A stretch of 31,625 bases of DNA from Candidatus Hydrogenedentes bacterium UBA2224 (GTDB lineage: Bacteria > Hydrogenedentota > Hydrogenedentia > Hydrogenedentales > SLHB01). Location of the stretch: the NCBI GenBank assembly GCA_002348185.1, contig DDYW01000070.1, forward strand, positions 9,394-41,018. Direction: 5' to 3'. The position numbers were made by a program, and so were the translations under genes. Positions 22,834 through 30,651 of this stretch are shown here, in pieces; positions within the stretch are counted from its first letter, which is position 1, and every line of letters begins with the position of its first letter. Under the pieces are notes generated by a model that did not search any database, was not told the DNA's origin, and worked only from the letters and a program-made list of their open reading frames with translations.

Positions 22834-23538
22834 CTACGGGTTGGTACCCCAGACCTCCATGTCGCGGAACAGGGTCCGCCCCGGCATCGCCGCCAGATGC
22901 ACGATCATCTCCGCCAGGTCCGCGGCATGTAAGTGCAGGCCAGCGCCCTCTTTACGCCCCGAATCGTCACCGCTATCCACGCTGCTGGGGTTCAGCACCA
23001 TGACCCGGATATTGGATTTCCGGACCTCGTACAGGAGGGACTGGGCGAACCCCTGGAGCCCAAATTTGCTCGCCGCATAGGCCGCCGCGCCCGGATCGCC
23101 CTTTTTGCCGCTCATCGAACTGATCACAAAGATATCGCCGCGTTCACGCGCCACCATCCCGGGTAGAAACGCCCGGGTGGTCAGGAATACTCCCGTCAGG
23201 TTCGTCTCGATGACCTCATTCCAGTCGTCCAGGGACATCTCCACGACCGGCCCGCCCCGAAACAGCCCCGCGTTGTTGACGAGGATGTCGGGCACGCCCA
23301 GTGCATCGATGACGCGGGCGGTCATGGCCGAAATAGCCTCCGGATCGCGCTGGTCACAGACACAGGGCACGCAGCCGGGCCCCAGGTCGCGGGCCGCCGC
23401 TTCGAGTGTGTCCCGGTTTCGGCCGGTGATGGCGACCTTCGCCCCGGCCGCGCACAGAGCCCGCGCGATGTGCCGTCCAATGCCCCGGCTGGCGCCGGTC
23501 ACCACGGCCAGTTTGTGGTCGAGCCGGCGGCCCGTCAT
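22834..23538 (-). CDS. Short-chain dehydrogenase/reductase (SDR)
   Basis: This 234-residue classical SDR uses NAD(P)H to interconvert a hydroxyl and a carbonyl group. The cofactor motif TGASRGIG is at 14-21, NNAG at 88-91, catalytic Ser near S141 in VISSMSG, and Tyr/Lys in YAASK (Y154, K158). R40-N41 after the second beta strand (ITGRNRDTL) favours NADP(H). The overall sequence is close to 3-oxoacyl-ACP reductase-like members, but the C-terminal substrate loop is short and the substrate cannot be read from it. The ATG start lies in an ATGA overlap (23535-23538) with the stop of the isochorismatase-like gene, so the two are translationally coupled and may act on related substrates. Confidence 0.9.
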   Translation of the reverse strand: MTGRRLDHKLAVVTGASRGIGRHIARALCAAGAKVAITGRNRDTLEAAARDLGPGCVPCVCDQRDPEAISAMTARVIDALGVPDILVNNAGLFRGGPVVEMSLDDWNEVIETNLTGVFLTTRAFLPGMVARERGDIFVISSMSGKKGDPGAAAYAASKFGLQGFAQSLLYEVRKSNIRVMVLNPSSVDSGDDSGRKEGAGLHLHAADLAEMIVHLAAMPGRTLFRDMEVWGTNP

Positions 23539-24383
23539 GGCTGGGCCGTCCCGGTGGCGCTGCCGTCGGCCTTCAACGCGGCGAGGAAATCGTCGACGTC
23601 ATAGACAAACCCGAACGCGAGCGCTACGCGCCACAGCGCCAGTTCCTTGCACCACTGCTCGCGCGCGGAGGCCTTGTTTTCGACCGCCGCCGTGGCCTGC
23701 CGGAACGCGCTGCAGGTGACGCCGTACTGGTAGGTCATCTCGGCCATGCCCCCGGGCGACAGCAGCAGGCACCAGTTGATCGCGAAGCCCATGTAGATGA
23801 GGTGGGTGATGTTGTGGGCGCGGCACAGACCGTAGAGCTGCGGGCCGTTCTCGGCCACGCCCTCGTCGCCCTGGGGATGAGCCTGCGGGCCGAAATCGAT
23901 CCGGGCGAAGCCCCGTTCGATGTCCGGCACGTTGTGTGGCCGGGGGTATCCGTGTTCGCGCTTGTAATCGAGCATGGCCTGCAGGGTGGGGTCGGGACTG
24001 ATCTTCTCTACGGAGGATTCCATCCGCGGGGCCAGTTCGACCGCGCGCTCGTATCCCGGCAGCTGCGTGTAGTAATCGCCTCCCGCGACGACGTGGAACA
24101 GCGGCATCGGCGATTGGCGGACCGCCTCCAGCAGCGGCGGGAAAACCGTCTCCATGATCGCGTTTGCCCGGACAATGTACGGCACGACCCGCCACCACCC
24201 GGAGAACTGGTCAGGCGAGGCGCCCGCGTCCCACGCGTGCATCACCACCACGGCCGTGTGGTCGAGCGACAGGTCGAGGGTCGCCTTTTTCCACCCGCCA
24301 AACGCTTCCTCGGGCACGTCGAGCGCGAAATCCGCGTCGCCATGCTGATAGAACCACGCCGGTACCGCAATCGTTTTAGCCAT
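23535..24383 (-). CDS. Isochorismatase-like cysteine hydrolase
   Basis: This 282-residue protein has the alpha/beta fold pattern of cysteine hydrolases. The segment HLIYMGFAINWCLLLSPGGMAEM (196-218) places C205 at the position of the family's catalytic cysteine, after the usual GxxTNxC-like turn. The early ATLDLSLDHTAVVVMHAWDAG segment may supply the catalytic Asp (D36 or D52). The lysine of the triad cannot be assigned by eye. It is longer than typical isochorismatases (about 180-220), with an insertion around 95-165 rich in Tyr, His and Pro. Relatives hydrolyse amides, ureas or isochorismate; the substrate here is open. GGAGG about 8 nt upstream sets ATG 24383, and the longer frame to 24584 crosses a repeat element. 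Its stop overlaps the SDR start. Confidence 0.75.
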   Translation of the reverse strand: MAKTIAVPAWFYQHGDADFALDVPEEAFGGWKKATLDLSLDHTAVVVMHAWDAGASPDQFSGWWRVVPYIVRANAIMETVFPPLLEAVRQSPMPLFHVVAGGDYYTQLPGYERAVELAPRMESSVEKISPDPTLQAMLDYKREHGYPRPHNVPDIERGFARIDFGPQAHPQGDEGVAENGPQLYGLCRAHNITHLIYMGFAINWCLLLSPGGMAEMTYQYGVTCSAFRQATAAVENKASAREQWCKELALWRVALAFGFVYDVDDFLAALKADGSATGTAQP

Positions 24384-24718
24384 CCCAAAGGCCTCCGGGG
24401 AGATGATGAATTCCGCTGCCGTCTCCATCATGGAGCATCGGGCCGCCGCCCCGCAAGCGCCGCGAAAGTGCGCGCCGCGAGAGGCGCGTGTCTTATAGGG
24501 CGCACCGCGGAAGACACCCCCATCGTCATTCCTGCGAAAGCAGGAATCCAGAAGGCGCACGAACAGGACTGTGTGAATGCACACTGGACCCCTGCTTTCG
24601 CAGGGGTGACGAATGGGGCGGGCTTGATGGCGTCACGCATTGGACGGTATAGGTACAATATAGTGCCATTGAGGGACAATCCGGTTTACGGGGAGGTCGG
24701 GGCGCGGATCAGCTCGCC
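24384..24718. other. Intergenic region with a dispersed inverted repeat
   Basis: There is no gene in this 335-nt stretch. It separates the aldolase gene (stop at 24719) from the isochorismatase-like gene and contains the 86-bp inverted repeat at 24525-24610. I see no convincing promoter for the isochorismatase-SDR pair; it may depend on read-through or on an atypical promoter. Confidence 0.55.
24525..24610. repeat. 86-bp inverted-repeat element (MITE/REP-like)
   Basis: The 26-nt arms at 24525-24550 and 24585-24610 are complementary at about 22 of 26 positions. Each arm holds its own small hairpin: CCTGC-gaaa-GCAGG on the left and CCCTGC-tttc-GCAGGG on the right. The same arm sequences (CCTGCGAAAGCAGGAATCC and its partner) are known as a dispersed repeat in many unrelated bacteria. 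When translated they give the typical false peptides VIPAKAGIQ and WTPAFAGVT, seen here. The structure is visible; the family link is from memory. Confidence 0.8.
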
Positions 24719-25489
24719 TCACGCCTCGTTGATGGCGTCCCTGAGGAGGCGGATGGCCTTGGGGATGTCAGGAAACCCCCAGACATTGCGGCCCATGGTG
24801 GCGCCGGCCGCGCCGGCCCGGCCCACGTCGCGCGCGAGTGCGGCCGCCTCCTCGAGGGTGGCGCACCGCGGTCCGCCGGCCGAGACCACGGGCACGGGGA
24901 TGTCCGCCACAATATCGCGAAACGACGCCACGTCGCCGGTGTACGGCACCTTGACTAGATCGGCGCCCATTTCAAATCCCGCCCGCGCCGCATAATGCAC
25001 ATGCTCGGGGTCATGCACGACCGCGTGCTTTTCGTCGCCGCTTTCGAGGGGGTAGATGTGCGGGATCACCGGCAGCCCGAGCGGCGCCGCACAGCGCACG
25101 ACCTCCGCGAGGTGCCGCAGGTAGGCCAGCTCCGTCTCGCCGTAGACGAACATCGCTACGGCGATGGCGTCGGCGCCCAGCCCCAGGGTCTCCTCGACGG
25201 TCGCGGTGTCCGCGAAGTCCGGCTCGTCGGGCCGCAACGCCATCGACTGAATGATCAGCGGCACACGTCCCGCATACGGCGTCATCAAACGCATCGCGGC
25301 GCCCTTGTTCATGGTCACCGCGTCCGGTTCGCCCGCGATAACCTGTTCGAGTGTCGACGCTATCCGGCGCAGTTCCGGCGGGAATTTCACCGGGTAATTG
25401 ATCATGTGGTCCACGGCCACGGTCAGCACGCGCCGGGTTTTTCCGGCCAGAATGCGGTTCAATCGGGTTGCTTTTCCAAGTGCGCTCAC
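24719..25489 (-). CDS. Class I aldolase of the FbaB/LsrF/DeoC type
   Basis: This 256-residue TIM-barrel enzyme should use a Schiff-base lysine, K180 in GADLVKVPYTG. Other family features are LTVAVDHM at 23-30 (D28), a substrate-phosphate site near VVSAGGPRCATLEEA, and the terminal GATMGRNVWGFPD. The closest known activities are archaeal-type class I fructose-1,6-bisphosphate aldolase (FbaB) and the thiolase-like LsrF; the sequence alone does not decide. A GTG start at 25489 was preferred because AGGCAGG lies upstream of it and the conserved region starts soon after. A TTG at 25525 is a longer alternative. The gene is divergent to the CBS-domain gene at 25726. Confidence 0.85.
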   Translation of the reverse strand: MSALGKATRLNRILAGKTRRVLTVAVDHMINYPVKFPPELRRIASTLEQVIAGEPDAVTMNKGAAMRLMTPYAGRVPLIIQSMALRPDEPDFADTATVEETLGLGADAIAVAMFVYGETELAYLRHLAEVVRCAAPLGLPVIPHIYPLESGDEKHAVVHDPEHVHYAARAGFEMGADLVKVPYTGDVASFRDIVADIPVPVVSAGGPRCATLEEAAALARDVGRAGAAGATMGRNVWGFPDIPKAIRLLRDAINEA

Positions 25490-25646
25490 GGTACCTGCCT
25501 GCCTTTCATCGTATGCGGGCCCCAAACGCGCCTATGGTACGGGACCGGCCGCCCATTCTCAATGCCCGGGAAATTGCGCGGGCACGGGGTTCGCACCGTG
25601 AGCCCATGACCGGCGAGGGCGCCGATCCTGCGCCAAGCCGTTTTCG

Positions 25647-25655
25647 TGGTATACT
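25647..25655 (+). promoter_or_regulatory. Extended -10 promoter of the CBS-domain gene
   Basis: TGG followed by TATACT (25650-25655) forms an extended -10 element, about 70 nt before the ATG at 25726. The -35 region is weak, as is usual for extended -10 promoters. Confidence 0.5.
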
Positions 25656-25725
25656 GGAGTCCGGCTCGCGAATACGGTCAACGGCGCACACGGGCCCTCT
25701 GGGCAAAACCAGAAGGAGGGGCACC

Positions 25726-26292
25726 ATGGTGGCAGTACCTGTAGCACGCGACATCATGAAGACGACCATCCGCATCGTTCACCCCGACATGAGCGTCCTG
25801 GCCGCGATGCACGTGCTCCACAGCAAAGGCGAGAACGCCGCCATGGTTGTGGATGACGATTTCCGGCTGGTGGGTATCCTGACCGAAAAAGACTGTCTTC
25901 GCGTCCTGCTCCACGAAATGTACGACCGGTTTGAAGAGATCGGCCGCGCACAGGTGGCCGATTTCATGTCGCCCGTGGTCGAGACGCTGACGCCCGGCAT
26001 GGACCTGTTCGCCGTCGCTTCCGTGTTTCTCCGGACGAATTTTACGGCGCTGCCCGTCGTGGATGAAGGCGTCCTGGCGGGGGCGGTGTACCGTCTCAGC
26101 ATGCTTGCGGCGATCGTCGACATGGTCAGGCGCGAAGAAGCCGGTCACGCGCTGTTCCTCGAGAAGATCAAGATGGCGGAACATCCGCAGTCGATACAGG
26201 ACCTGTTGCGTCTCACGGGCGAGCACAGCCGCCAGCAACTGAAAGAAGTCTTCAGCCACCGGTATTATCCGCCGCCTGACCACCCGCTGTGA
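25726..26292 (+). CDS. Tandem CBS-domain protein
   Basis: This 188-residue cytosolic protein has two CBS domains, at about 5-64 and 77-132, which together form a Bateman module. Such modules bind adenosine nucleotides (AMP, ATP, SAM) and regulate attached or partner proteins. Typical segments are ARDIMKTTIRIVHPDMSVLAAMHVL, VDDDFRLVGILTEKD, ADFMSPVVETLTPGMDLFAVASVFL and ALPVVDEGVLAGAVYRLSML. A short helical tail of about 55 residues follows. No catalytic domain is fused, so it is probably a regulatory adaptor. The ATG has an excellent ribosome binding site (AAGGAGGGG, 8 nt away). The gene is monocistronic or loosely linked to the methyltransferase gene 146 nt downstream. Confidence 0.92.
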   Translation: MVAVPVARDIMKTTIRIVHPDMSVLAAMHVLHSKGENAAMVVDDDFRLVGILTEKDCLRVLLHEMYDRFEEIGRAQVADFMSPVVETLTPGMDLFAVASVFLRTNFTALPVVDEGVLAGAVYRLSMLAAIVDMVRREEAGHALFLEKIKMAEHPQSIQDLLRLTGEHSRQQLKEVFSHRYYPPPDHPL

Positions 26293-26320
26293 CGCCGGCC
26301 GTCTCGCGCGCTTGCTTGAA

Positions 26321-26330
26321 GGGGTACCCC
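26321..26330. promoter_or_regulatory. Perfect 10-bp palindrome between the CBS and methyltransferase genes
   Basis: GGGGTACCCC lies 28 nt after the CBS stop codon. It could be a protein-binding site or chance. The rest of 26293-26438 shows nothing recognisable. Confidence 0.2.
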
Positions 26331-26438
26331 CGTATCGCACACACTTCCGGTTCAAATCGAAACCATCCGCGGGCGGCGCCAGGCCGCTCCCCGGCGTGTA
26401 TCGCGCCGCCTGCAACTGAATTACTGGAGAATCGGATC

Positions 26439-27113
26439 ATGTCCGAGAGATTGCATCGCCAGACCGAACCCGAGCTGATGGACGAGGCCGACGAGGCGCT
26501 GGCCTATGCCGCGGCGGATTTCGCCGAGGTGAATGCGGCGTTCGTGGAACGCCTGTGTGAACTCGCGCCCGACCGGGGCGGGGCCGTGGCGCTCGATCTG
26601 GGCACGGGGCCGGCCGACATCCCCGCGCGCCTGGCCGGCCGGAAGCCCGGCTGGCGGATCCTAGCGGCCGACGCCTCCCGGGCCATGCTCCTGCATGGCA
26701 AAGTGCTGTTGAACCGGACCGGCGCCGGCGTGCGCCTCGTGATGGCCGACGCGAAACGGCTGCCGTTTCGAAACGCCTGCATCGACGTCGTGTTTTCGAA
26801 CAGCATCCTGCACCACATCAACGAGACCGCCCGGCTCTGGAACGAAATTCGGCGCGTAGCCCGGCCGGGCGCGCTGGTGTTTCTGCGCGATCTCGCCCGG
26901 CCCCGCTCCGCCTCGGATGCCCTGGATATTGTCCGCAAACACGCGGGAAACGAATCGGCGCTGTTGCGGGAAGAATATTACCGGTCGCTGCTCGCCGCCT
27001 ATACGGAAGAAGAGATCATCGAACAACTGGACCGGGCGGGACTGGATGGGTTCGAGATCCGGATGGTGACCGACCGCCACCTGGATGTGTGGGGCGTCAT
27101 TCCCCCCGCGTAA
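26439..27113 (+). CDS. Class I SAM-dependent methyltransferase
   Basis: This 224-residue methyltransferase has the Rossmann-type SAM fold. Motif I is VALDLGTGPADIP (about 50-62), the acidic ribose-binding residue follows in ILAADAS (D78), motif II-like VMADAKRLPF at about 101-110, and motif IV-like VVFSNSILHHI at 117-127. The next strand is RVARPGALVFLRDL. The layout is that of the ubiquinone/menaquinone-biosynthesis (UbiE-like) group, with an N-terminal helical cap, but the substrate is not evident. A GGAGA ribosome binding site 9 nt upstream sets the ATG at 26439; the longer frame to 26289 has no such site. It converges on the small Pmp3-type gene, with one base between the stops. Confidence 0.88.
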   Translation: MSERLHRQTEPELMDEADEALAYAAADFAEVNAAFVERLCELAPDRGGAVALDLGTGPADIPARLAGRKPGWRILAADASRAMLLHGKVLLNRTGAGVRLVMADAKRLPFRNACIDVVFSNSILHHINETARLWNEIRRVARPGALVFLRDLARPRSASDALDIVRKHAGNESALLREEYYRSLLAAYTEEEIIEQLDRAGLDGFEIRMVTDRHLDVWGVIPPA

Positions 27114-27114
27114 A

Positions 27115-27267
27115 TCAATCCTTGCTGCAGATGAACAGCGCCGCGAGAATCCCCGGCACCCAGCCCGCGATCGTCAGCAGCGCCACCAGCAGGACCGACC
27201 CGCAGCCTTTGTCCAATACCGCCAGCGGCGGCAGCAAAATGCAGAGCAATGCGCGTCCAAGACCCAT
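27115..27267 (-). CDS. Pmp3/YqaE-family small membrane protein
   Basis: This 50-residue protein matches the UPF0057 family along its full length: LLPPLAVLDKGCGSVLLVAL, then LLTIAGWVPGILAALFI. It has two membrane helices (about 5-19 and 24-46). The PPLAV and LLTxxGWxPG motifs are the family signature. Pmp3/YqaE proteins sit in the plasma membrane and are linked to membrane-potential and salt stress in other organisms. AGGAG lies 8 nt before the ATG. The frame is open much further upstream (to 27540), but only the last 50 codons fit the family. A gene this short is easily missed. Its stop is directly next to the methyltransferase stop (convergent). Confidence 0.9.
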   Translation of the reverse strand: MGLGRALLCILLPPLAVLDKGCGSVLLVALLTIAGWVPGILAALFICSKD

Positions 27268-27745
27268 GGTGACCACTCCTGCCGGTTGGCTTGCCGTTCG
27301 TGCGTGCCAGCTCCGATAGTATGCCGCATGTCCCCGCTGCCATTTCAATCCGCGTGCGGTGCGCCGAGATGTTCCGGGTGTGTCCTGCCCGCCATTCCGG
27401 CGGCCCGCCCCACAGAAATCGCAGATTGCGCAGAACACCCTCTCGCAAACTTCCCTAAAATGCGCTAGAGTGAATTCCAAGAAACATTTCTGGAGTCTCA
27501 ATGGTTCTGCTAATGGTGACGTAAGACGCGATTTCCACACTGCTTAGCACAGGGTGGCGATGGGAACCACGTGGTAAAGGTGCTGCGGACAACGAATTGC
27601 CTCAGATACGGGCGCTGTTTCCCTCCGAATCGGCGCGGATGGATGAAGGGGGCGGTCTGCACAAGGTCAGCGCGACTGGACCGAGGGGGGCGCTGCACGC
27701 CCGCCACGGCGAGTGCTGCGCGCGGACAGCGAGAGTGGATACAGC
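27268..27745. other. Intergenic region upstream of the sucAB operon
   Basis: This 478-nt stretch is divergent between the Pmp3-type gene and sucA. I see no conventional gene. Around 27455-27470 a less GC-rich patch with TAAAAT and TAGAGT could hold the sucA promoter, but no clear -35 fits. Two very short reading frames follow. One is 27501-27524 (7 codons, MVLLMVT), with GGAG 5 nt before its ATG. The other is a 5-codon frame, MGTTW, near 27560. They could be leader peptides or chance. Confidence 0.45.
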
Positions 27746-30589
27746 ATGGCAAATCTTGAGACCGAACCGAGCAGCCTGAGCCTGGAGTTCATGGAGGACC
27801 TCTACGAGAAGTTTCTCGAGCGGCCCGATTCGATTCCGGCGGACTGGCGGGAGTATTTCACGCGCCTTCCAGGGAACGGGGACCCTTCCCCGGCGCCCGC
27901 CGCGCCCCGGGAAACCTGCGCCCGCCGGAAATGGTTTCAATCGGACTGGAAAGACGCGCTGAAATGCCAGATCTGCGGGCGCGATATCGACCTGGCGGCC
28001 ATGCAGCACAAGGTCGACAAGCTCATCCGCAATTACCGGGTTCGGGGGCATCGGGTCGCGGCGGTGGACCCGCTGGAGTCGCCGGTGCCGCAGCTCGAGG
28101 AACTCGATCCGGCGTATTTCGGGTTTACCGACCACGATATGGACCTGCCCTTTTCCACAACCACTCTGGCGGCGGAGGACACCCTGACCCTTGCCGGGAT
28201 TATCGAGCGGCTGCGCAACACCTATTGCCGGTCCATTGGCGTGCAGTACATGCACATCGACGACCTGGACCTGCGCGAATGGCTGCAGGAACGCATGGAA
28301 CGGACCGAGAACCGCATCGCGCTCAGCCGCGACGAGCAGCTCCGGATTCTGACGCGGCTCACGGACGCGGTGATTTTCGAGGAGTTCATCCAGAAGAAGT
28401 ACGTAGGCGCGAAGCGGTTTTCGCTCGAAGGCGCCGAAAGCCTCATTCCGCTGCTCGACCTGGCCATTGAGAAGGCGGGCCAGTACCAGATCAACGAGAT
28501 CGTCATCGGCATGGCCCACCGGGGCCGCCTCAACGTGCTCACCAATATCCTGGGGAAAAGCCCCGGCCGCATTTTCAGCGAATTTGACGACAAACACCCG
28601 GAACGCAACCTGGGCGGCGGCGACGTCAAATACCATCTCGGTCACCATTCGGACTGGACCGCCGCGACCGGCCACAAACTCCACCTGGCTCTGTGCTTCA
28701 ACCCCAGCCATCTGGAGTTCGTCAACCCCGTGGCGATGGGCCGGGTCCGCGCCAAACAGGACCGCCTGGGCGACGTAAACCGCGCGGGGGGGATGTGCCT
28801 GCTGATTCACGGCGACGCGGCGTTCGCGGGCGAAGGCGTCGTGCAGGAATCGCTGAACCTGAGCCAGCTCGAGGGCTACCGCATCGGCGGCACCATCCAC
28901 GTGGTCGTGAACAACCAGATCGGGTTCACCACCGTGCCCGGGGAAGGACGTTCGAGCGTCTACGCGACGGACGTCGCCAAGATGCTCCAGATCCCGATCT
29001 TCCACGTCAACGGCGAGGATCCGGAAGCCGTCGCGCAGGTGATCGACCTGGCGATGGAATTCCGGAGAGAATTTCAGCGCGACGTCGTGATCGACATGTA
29101 CTGCTACCGTCGGCACGGGCACAACGAGACCGATGAGCCGTCGTTCACGCAGCCGCTGTTGTACGCGAAGATCAACCGGCGCCGGTCCGTGCGCGAAGGC
29201 TATCTCGAACACCTCCTCAAACTGGGCGGGATCACCCGGAAAGAAGCCGACGAGATCGCGGAACGCCGCCGCGCTGTTCTCGAAAAGGAGTTCACGGCCT
29301 CCCGCAGCGAGGAAGAGGAACAGGCCCGCGAGGACCGCACACGCAACCCCAACCGCAAGAGCGTGCTGGGGAGCCTGTGGTCCCGGTATTTCGGCGGCTT
29401 CGAAAAAGATGCGCCGGATCCCGATACGGGGGTCGCACGGGAAACGCTGACGGCGTATCTGGAGACGCTGGCCGCGTTTCCCGCCGGTTTCCATCTGCAT
29501 CCCAAAGCCCGGCGCATGCTCGATGCCCGCAGGACGATGGCCGCGGGCGAGCAGCCGCTGGACTGGGCCGCGGGCGAGGCGCTGGCCTATGCTTCGCTCG
29601 CCGCGGAGGGCGTGCGGGTGCGCATGAGCGGGCAGGACTCCCAGCGCGGCACGTTCAGCCACCGCCATGCCGTACTGGTGGACACGGCCGACGGGCATAC
29701 GTTCATGCCCCTGCAGCATATTGCGCCGAACCAGGGATCGGTCGAGATTATCAACAGTCCGTTGTCGGAAGCCGGCGTTCTTGGCTTTGAATACGGCTAC
29801 AGTTGCGCGTATCCCGACGGTCTGGTGCTCTGGGAAGCCCAGTTCGGCGATTTCGCCAACGCGGCGCAGGTGCTGATTGACCAGGGCATCTCGAGCGCCG
29901 AAGACAAGTGGGGCGCGCTCTCGGGACTGGTCCTGCTGCTGCCGCACGGCTTCGAGGGGATGGGCCCCGAACATTCGAGCGCCCGGCTCGAACGCTTCCT
30001 GATGCTGGGCGCGGAGGATAACATCCAGGTTGTCTATCCGACGACGCCGGCGCAGTTTTTCCACTGCCTGCGCCGCCAGGTGCTCCGGCCATGGCGGAAA
30101 CCCCTGTTTGTGATGACCCCGAAAAGCCTCCTGCGGCATCCGAACGTCGTGTCGCCCCTGGAAGACCTGACGCACGGCCGGTTTCAGCGCATCCTGCCCG
30201 ACGCGATGGGCATTCAGGGAGCTCGGGCGAGGCGGGTGCTCCTCTGCAGCGGCAAGATTTATTACGAACTCGCCGAGGAGCGTGAGAAGCGCGGGCGCGA
30301 CGACGTCGCCATCGTGCGGATCGAACAGCTGTATCCCCTGCGGGAGGAGTACCTCGAAGAAGCACTCCGGAGCTATCCGGAGGGGACGGACATGGTCTGG
30401 GTCCAGGAAGAGCCGCAGAACATGGGGGCGTGGTGGCAGTGGCGCGTCCGGTTCTGTGACCGGCTGCTTGGCCGCTGGCCGTTGCGCGGGGTGTACCGCG
30501 CGCCTTCGGCGAGTCCCGCGACGGGCTCGGCCGCGAGCCACCGGCTCGAACAGCGGCTGCTCCTCGAGGAAGCATTCGCGGACCTGTGA
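27746..30589 (+). CDS. sucA: 2-oxoglutarate dehydrogenase E1 component (SucA)
   Basis: SucA is the thiamine-diphosphate-dependent E1 subunit of the 2-oxoglutarate dehydrogenase complex. It decarboxylates 2-oxoglutarate in the TCA cycle and passes the succinyl group to the lipoyl arm of E2. The 947-residue length is normal. The N-terminal segment SLEFMEDLYEKFLERP mediates complex assembly. Then come YRVRGHRVAAVDPL (about 97-110), IGMAHRGRLNVLTNILGK (254-271), GGGDVKYHLG, and the TPP-binding motif IHGDAAFAGEG..VVNNQIGFTT. The transketolase-like pyrimidine domain has DSQRGTFSHRHAV and IAPNQGSVEIINSPLSEAGVLGFEYGYS, followed by the C-terminal domain. An unusual CQIC pair (C74, C77) precedes the first conserved helix. 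The start at ATG 27746 gives the usual N terminus. sucB follows after 62 nt. Confidence 0.96.
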   Translation: MANLETEPSSLSLEFMEDLYEKFLERPDSIPADWREYFTRLPGNGDPSPAPAAPRETCARRKWFQSDWKDALKCQICGRDIDLAAMQHKVDKLIRNYRVRGHRVAAVDPLESPVPQLEELDPAYFGFTDHDMDLPFSTTTLAAEDTLTLAGIIERLRNTYCRSIGVQYMHIDDLDLREWLQERMERTENRIALSRDEQLRILTRLTDAVIFEEFIQKKYVGAKRFSLEGAESLIPLLDLAIEKAGQYQINEIVIGMAHRGRLNVLTNILGKSPGRIFSEFDDKHPERNLGGGDVKYHLGHHSDWTAATGHKLHLALCFNPSHLEFVNPVAMGRVRAKQDRLGDVNRAGGMCLLIHGDAAFAGEGVVQESLNLSQLEGYRIGGTIHVVVNNQIGFTTVPGEGRSSVYATDVAKMLQIPIFHVNGEDPEAVAQVIDLAMEFRREFQRDVVIDMYCYRRHGHNETDEPSFTQPLLYAKINRRRSVREGYLEHLLKLGGITRKEADEIAERRRAVLEKEFTASRSEEEEQAREDRTRNPNRKSVLGSLWSRYFGGFEKDAPDPDTGVARETLTAYLETLAAFPAGFHLHPKARRMLDARRTMAAGEQPLDWAAGEALAYASLAAEGVRVRMSGQDSQRGTFSHRHAVLVDTADGHTFMPLQHIAPNQGSVEIINSPLSEAGVLGFEYGYSCAYPDGLVLWEAQFGDFANAAQVLIDQGISSAEDKWGALSGLVLLLPHGFEGMGPEHSSARLERFLMLGAEDNIQVVYPTTPAQFFHCLRRQVLRPWRKPLFVMTPKSLLRHPNVVSPLEDLTHGRFQRILPDAMGIQGARARRVLLCSGKIYYELAEEREKRGRDDVAIVRIEQLYPLREEYLEEALRSYPEGTDMVWVQEEPQNMGAWWQWRVRFCDRLLGRWPLRGVYRAPSASPATGSAASHRLEQRLLLEEAFADL

Positions 30590-30651
30590 TGGCGTGGCGT
30601 AGCATACGGCGTACGGCAGTAGCAGTGGCGCGGTGAAGGAGAAGTAATCCT

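Noticed and set aside
24428..24679. Small frames containing AKAG/AFAG peptides
   Set aside because: They are translations of the 86-bp inverted repeat, a well-known source of false genes.
27602..30541. Minus-strand open frame of 979 codons opposite sucA
   Set aside because: Codon-bias shadow of sucA; Arg/Ala/His-rich translation without any motif.
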